Position numbers and translations under genes: made by a program. 64,000 bases of DNA from Burkholderia catarinensis (GTDB lineage Bacteria > Pseudomonadota > Gammaproteobacteria > Burkholderiales > Burkholderiaceae), in NCBI RefSeq assembly GCF_001883705.2, contig NZ_MDEQ02000011.1:62001-126000 (forward strand), given 5' to 3'. The notes under the pieces were generated by a model. It saw only the letters and a list, made by a program, of their open reading frames with translations. It searched no databases and had not been told where the DNA came from. Shown here one piece after another: positions 60,936 to 64,000 of this stretch (within the stretch, counting starts at the first letter, position 1; each line of letters begins with the position of its first letter).

Positions 60936-61996
60936 ACGAGTTTCCAGCCGATCGTCTCGCCGCCGCGCAGCGGCACGACCGGCGTATCGCCCGCGAAGAT
61001 CTCGCGCGGCAGCTCCCACGCCTCGCGGCGCAGCGTGACCGTCTCGGCACTGCGCGGCAGCCCGTAGAAATCGGCGCCGAAGAAGCTCGCGAAACCTTCC
61101 AGCCTGTCGAGCGCGCCGGCGTGGTCGAACGCTTCCGCATACAGTTCGAGCGCGTGCAGCGCCGTATAGCAGCCCGCGCAGCCGCACGCGGTTTCCTTCG
61201 CGCCGCGCGCATGCGGTGCGCTGTCGGTGCCGAGGAAGAAGCGCGGGTTGTCCGACGTCGCGGCTTCGACCAGCGCGACGCGATGCGTCTCGCGCTTCAG
61301 CACGGGCAGGCAGTAGTAGTGCGGGCGAATCCCGCCGACGAACAGCGCGTTGCGGTTGTACAGCAGGTGATGCGCGGTGATCGTCGCGCCGAGCAGGCCG
61401 GGCGCAGCGTCGGCATCGCGCACGTAGTCGGCCGCGTCCTTCGTCGTGATGTGCTCGAACACGACCTTCAGGCCCGGAAAATCGCGGCGCAGCGGCGTCA
61501 TCACGCGGTCGATGAAGACCTTCTCGCGGTCGAACAGGTCGATCGACGCATCGGTCACCTCGCCGTGCACGAGCAGCGGCATGCCGGCTTCCTGCATCGC
61601 CTCGAGCGTCTTCGCGCATTTCGCGAGATCGGTGACGCCGTGGTCGGAATTCGTCGTCGCGCCGGCCGGGTACAGCTTCACGCCGTGCACGAAGCCGCTT
61701 TCGCGAGCGCGGCGGATCTCGTCGGGCGGCGTGTTGTCGGTCAGGTACAGCGTCATCAGCGGCTCGAACGTCATCCCGGCCGGCAGCGCGGCGAGGATAC
61801 GCTCGCGATAGGCCTGCGCCTGCGCGGTGGTCGTCACCGGCGGCTTCAGGTTCGGCATGACGATCGCGCGGCCGAACTGGCGCGCGGTGTGCGGCAGCAC
61901 GGCGGCCAGCATGTCGCCGTCTCGCAGGTGCAGGTGCCAGTCGTCGGGACGGGCGAGCGAGAGCGTCGCCGGGGAGGAAGCGTTCGAGGCAGTCAT
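60932..61996 (-). CDS. pyrC: Dihydroorotase
   Basis: Zinc enzyme of pyrimidine synthesis interconverting carbamoyl-aspartate and dihydroorotate. The 354-residue class II (E. coli-like) protein has metal ligands His21 and His23 (HLHLRD), carboxylated Lys107 ([14 protein letters not shown]), His144 (LLVHGEV), His182 (FEHITT) and Asp258 (GTDSAPH). The start [20 protein letters not shown] was chosen at ATG 61996; the longer frame upstream has no conserved residues. Confidence 0.96.
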   Translation of the reverse strand: MTASNASSPATLSLARPDDWHLHLRDGDMLAAVLPHTARQFGRAIVMPNLKPPVTTTAQAQAYRERILAALPAGMTFEPLMTLYLTDNTPPDEIRRARESGFVHGVKLYPAGATTNSDHGVTDLAKCAKTLEAMQEAGMPLLVHGEVTDASIDLFDREKVFIDRVMTPLRRDFPGLKVVFEHITTKDAADYVRDADAAPGLLGATITAHHLLYNRNALFVGGIRPHYYCLPVLKRETHRVALVEAATSDNPRFFLGTDSAPHARGAKETACGCAGCYTALHALELYAEAFDHAGALDRLEGFASFFGADFYGLPRSAETVTLRREAWELPREIFAGDTPVVPLRGGETIGWKLV

Positions 61997-62203
61997 AGAA
62001 GGCGTCGTGAGGAACGGGGGCGGCCATCGGCGGGGCCGGAACGCGCGTGCCGCGGGCCGACTGACGGCAAACCGCAACACGGGGCCTTCGGCCGGCGGAA
62101 TCCGCTTTTTACCGCTCAGGGCTCGGTGATATGCTAGAAGCCGCATTGTACCGGGGTTCGCCCGGTTCGTTACCCCCCGCCTCAGCCTGCCGCCCCACGT
62201 AAA

Positions 62204-63115
62204 ATGTGCCAACTCTTAGGAATGAACTGCGCCGCGCCGACGGACGTCACATTCTCCTTCACAGGTTTCGCGGCCCGGGGCGGGCTCACCGATCACCATG
62301 CCGACGGCTGGGGCATCGCGTTCTTCGAGGACAAGGCCTGCCGCCTGTTCATCGATCACCAGGCATCGGCCACGTCGCCGATCGCCGAAATGGTGAAGCG
62401 CTACCCGATCAAGTCCAAGAACACGATCGCGCACATCCGCAAGGCGACGCAAGGCCACATCCTGCTCGAGAACAGCCATCCGTTCATGCGCGAGCTGTGG
62501 GGCCGGCACTGGATCTTCGCGCATAACGGCGACCTGCAGGACTACGCGCCGGACATGGACGGCAGCGTCTACCATCCGGTCGGCACGACCGACAGCGAAC
62601 AGGCGTTCTGCGTGCTGATGCAGGGGCTGCGCGAGGCCTTCCCCGGCGCGCAGCCGCCGCTGCCCGAACTGTTCGAGCGCGTCGGCGAGCTGACACGCGG
62701 CATCACCGATCACGGCGTATTCAACTTCCTGATGTCGAACGGCCAGGCGCTCTTCGCGCACTGCTCGACGCGGCTGCACTACCTCGTGCGGCGCTGGCCG
62801 TTCTCGACCGCGCATCTCGTCGACGAAGACCTGTCGATCGACTTCGCGAAATACACGACACCCGAGGATCGCGTCGCGGTGATCGCGACGCAGCCGCTCA
62901 CCGACAACGAGGTCTGGACCGCGTTCGAGCCGGGCGAGCTGATCATGTTCCAGTGCGGCGACGTCGCCGCGCGGATGCGGATCCCGGTGCCCGAGCGCGT
63001 GCTCGAGAAGCTGCGCAACCCGGCGCTCGACGCATCGGCGTCGGCGCCGCGCGACACACGCGAGGCGCTGGCCACCGCCGCCGACGGCGATTCCGACGAC
63101 GCGATCGACTTCTGA
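62204..63115 (+). CDS. Class II glutamine amidotransferase, YafJ-like
   Basis: A 303-residue Ntn-type amidotransferase domain protein. The nucleophile Cys2 follows the initiator Met ([15 protein letters not shown]). Further conserved segments are [34 protein letters not shown], and [11 protein letters not shown] with a glutamine-binding Asn-Gly. It closely resembles E. coli YafJ, whose physiological substrate is unknown. Divergent from pyrC, with a 207-bp gap between them. Confidence 0.9.
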   Translation: MCQLLGMNCAAPTDVTFSFTGFAARGGLTDHHADGWGIAFFEDKACRLFIDHQASATSPIAEMVKRYPIKSKNTIAHIRKATQGHILLENSHPFMRELWGRHWIFAHNGDLQDYAPDMDGSVYHPVGTTDSEQAFCVLMQGLREAFPGAQPPLPELFERVGELTRGITDHGVFNFLMSNGQALFAHCSTRLHYLVRRWPFSTAHLVDEDLSIDFAKYTTPEDRVAVIATQPLTDNEVWTAFEPGELIMFQCGDVAARMRIPVPERVLEKLRNPALDASASAPRDTREALATAADGDSDDAIDF

Positions 63116-63753
63116 GCGCGGCGCGCCGGCGCCCGTCCGCTTTCCACTTCTCGCACGGCAAGACCGTCGCCCGCAGCGTTCGATCGTGGCGGGCAATTTT
63201 GTGCGCACGCGACGCGAAGACTTGCACCGTCGGAGAAAATCACTCGCTCCGTGCCGGCTCTGTTTCATCCGGACCACAGTCCGGCATATTCAATCGAAGC
63301 CACACAACATTCGCTTGATTTAATTAATTTTCAAGCGAAAATGACTCAAATGAGAAACAAATAAATCGGCAGACCAGTATCACATATAATCTGCAAACCG
63401 CATTCTAGCGCACCGCCCCAACGCGAACCGTGCGCCACCCCACCGATCCGGCAATCACACGCCATCACTCACAAAATCACCAAGAGCCTTATCCACAAAG
63501 GCTTTCAGTTCGATTCATCACACAACCAAAAAATACCAAACGAAATCGGCATTATCGCCACATTCATCGTTTTTTTGATAATTGATCGCCCTTTCGGTCA
63601 GTAGACTCGGCCCATCCTCGGTGTAACGAATCACGATTGGCGCAGAAACGGCTACGGCCGCTGCACGTCCATTCAGGCCATTGCTCCACCGTGGATTGCG
63701 ATTTCACTGCATCGCGGTGAATACCACTTCAAAAAGAGAGAGAGGGGCTTGTC
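63116..63753. other. AT-rich 638-bp spacer before the autotransporter gene
   Basis: No gene is supported. Base composition drops clearly below the rest of the window, especially 63300-63600. It contains an inverted repeat TTCGCTTGA (63310-63318) - 12-nt AT core with TTAATTAA - TCAAGCGAA (63331-63339), and a TATAAT-like box near 63385. Likely a regulatory region, possibly bound by H-NS-type silencers (inference from composition). Confidence 0.5.
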
Positions 63754-64000
63754 GTGAATCACTCATTTCGATCGATATGGAGCGAAACTTCCGGCTGCTG
63801 GGTCGCGGTCGCTGAAACGGCACGGGCGCGCGGCAAGCGCTCGGGCGGCGAATCGAGCGCAAGCCGGCGTGCCGTGCACGCGGCGGCATGCCGGTCGCCG
63901 CTTCGCATCGCAACGCTCGGCGCCGTGCTGGCCGCGCTGTCGGCCGGCTCCGCGTATGCGTCGACGTGCGGCAGCGGCGCTGCAGTGACGACCGGCGGCA
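63754..64000 (+). CDS. Autotransporter/adhesin N-terminus with ESPR signal (3' end outside window)
   Basis: A frame open to the window edge. GTG 63754 starts MNHSFRSIWSETSGCWVAVA and continues ETARARGKRSGG, the extended signal peptide region (ESPR) found only on type V secreted proteins. After about 45 residues comes a hydrophobic core (IATLGAVLAALSAGSAYA) with cleavage expected after AYA. Only about 82 codons are visible, so a trimeric adhesin cannot be told from a classical autotransporter or a TpsA protein. A weak GAGAGGGG precedes the start. Confidence 0.85.
   Translation, partial: MNHSFRSIWSETSGCWVAVAETARARGKRSGGESSASRRAVHAAACRSPLRIATLGAVLAALSAGSAYASTCGSGAAVTTGG

Overview
The window reads as a contiguous piece of a high-GC betaproteobacterial chromosome, most likely a Burkholderia (Burkholderia cepacia complex type) main chromosome. 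The support is the gene content and order (yggS-proC, ubiA, dps/katG/oxyR/recG, queA-tgt-yajC-secD-secF, dusB-fis-purH-ruvC-ruvA-ruvB, tyrS-dtd, rplM-rpsI, rnpB), strong G/C third-position bias, and protein sequences of Burkholderia character. I assign about 58 protein genes, one structural RNA (RNase P RNA, rnpB) and one candidate small RNA. No tRNA, rRNA, insertion sequence, prophage or CRISPR array was found.

Layout. 1-2920: end of glcF, then yggS and proC. 2956-11242, mostly minus strand: ubiA, then an oxidative-stress block (dps, katG, oxyR) holding two tiny unnamed genes, then recG. 11410-17466, plus strand: queA, tgt, yajC, secD, secF. 17675-22439: an S41 protease, an MHS-type MFS transporter, and a cytochrome b561/YceI/YceI operon. 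22697-26313: a pqiA-pqiA-pqiB-pqiC lipid-transport operon with PqiA split in two. 26785-30366: a large membrane protein (so-called site-specific recombinase) and an rRNA methyltransferase. 30426-34551: small regulator/enzyme modules (ArsR+SRPBCC, VOC, WYL regulator, nitrilase+LysR), two with clear operator palindromes. 34640-37568: proton-translocating transhydrogenase pntAA-pntAB-pntB. 37847-41239: nudJ-like, mnmA, and a membrane-anchored glutamate-synthase-like protein. 41346-47801: GST, pepP, ubiH-type monooxygenase, dusB-fis, purH. 47962-50542: ruvCAB. 50567-55237: an MpaB-like oxygenase, a ParB-fold lipoprotein, then a phosphatase, dtd and tyrS. 55380-58058: anmK, erpA, rpsI, rplM. 58370-63115: a small exported protein, a candidate sRNA, an OsmC protein, rnpB, a DUF3025 gene, pyrC, and a YafJ-like amidotransferase. 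63754-end: start of an autotransporter behind a long AT-rich spacer.

Most of this is conserved housekeeping DNA: tRNA modification (queA, tgt, mnmA, dusB), secretion (yajC/secDF), recombination repair (recG, ruvABC), peroxide defence (oxyR/katG/dps), envelope lipid traffic (pqi) and redox balance (pnt). I see no large undescribed multigene system. The least explained items are: a promoter-to-terminator small RNA with an anti-Shine-Dalgarno CU-rich stretch at 58721-58847; two small genes with strong ribosome-binding sites flanking katG; an rnpB promoter whose -10 box contains the stop codon of the preceding gene; a ParB-like fold in an exported lipoprotein; and the AT-rich DNA before the autotransporter at the right edge.
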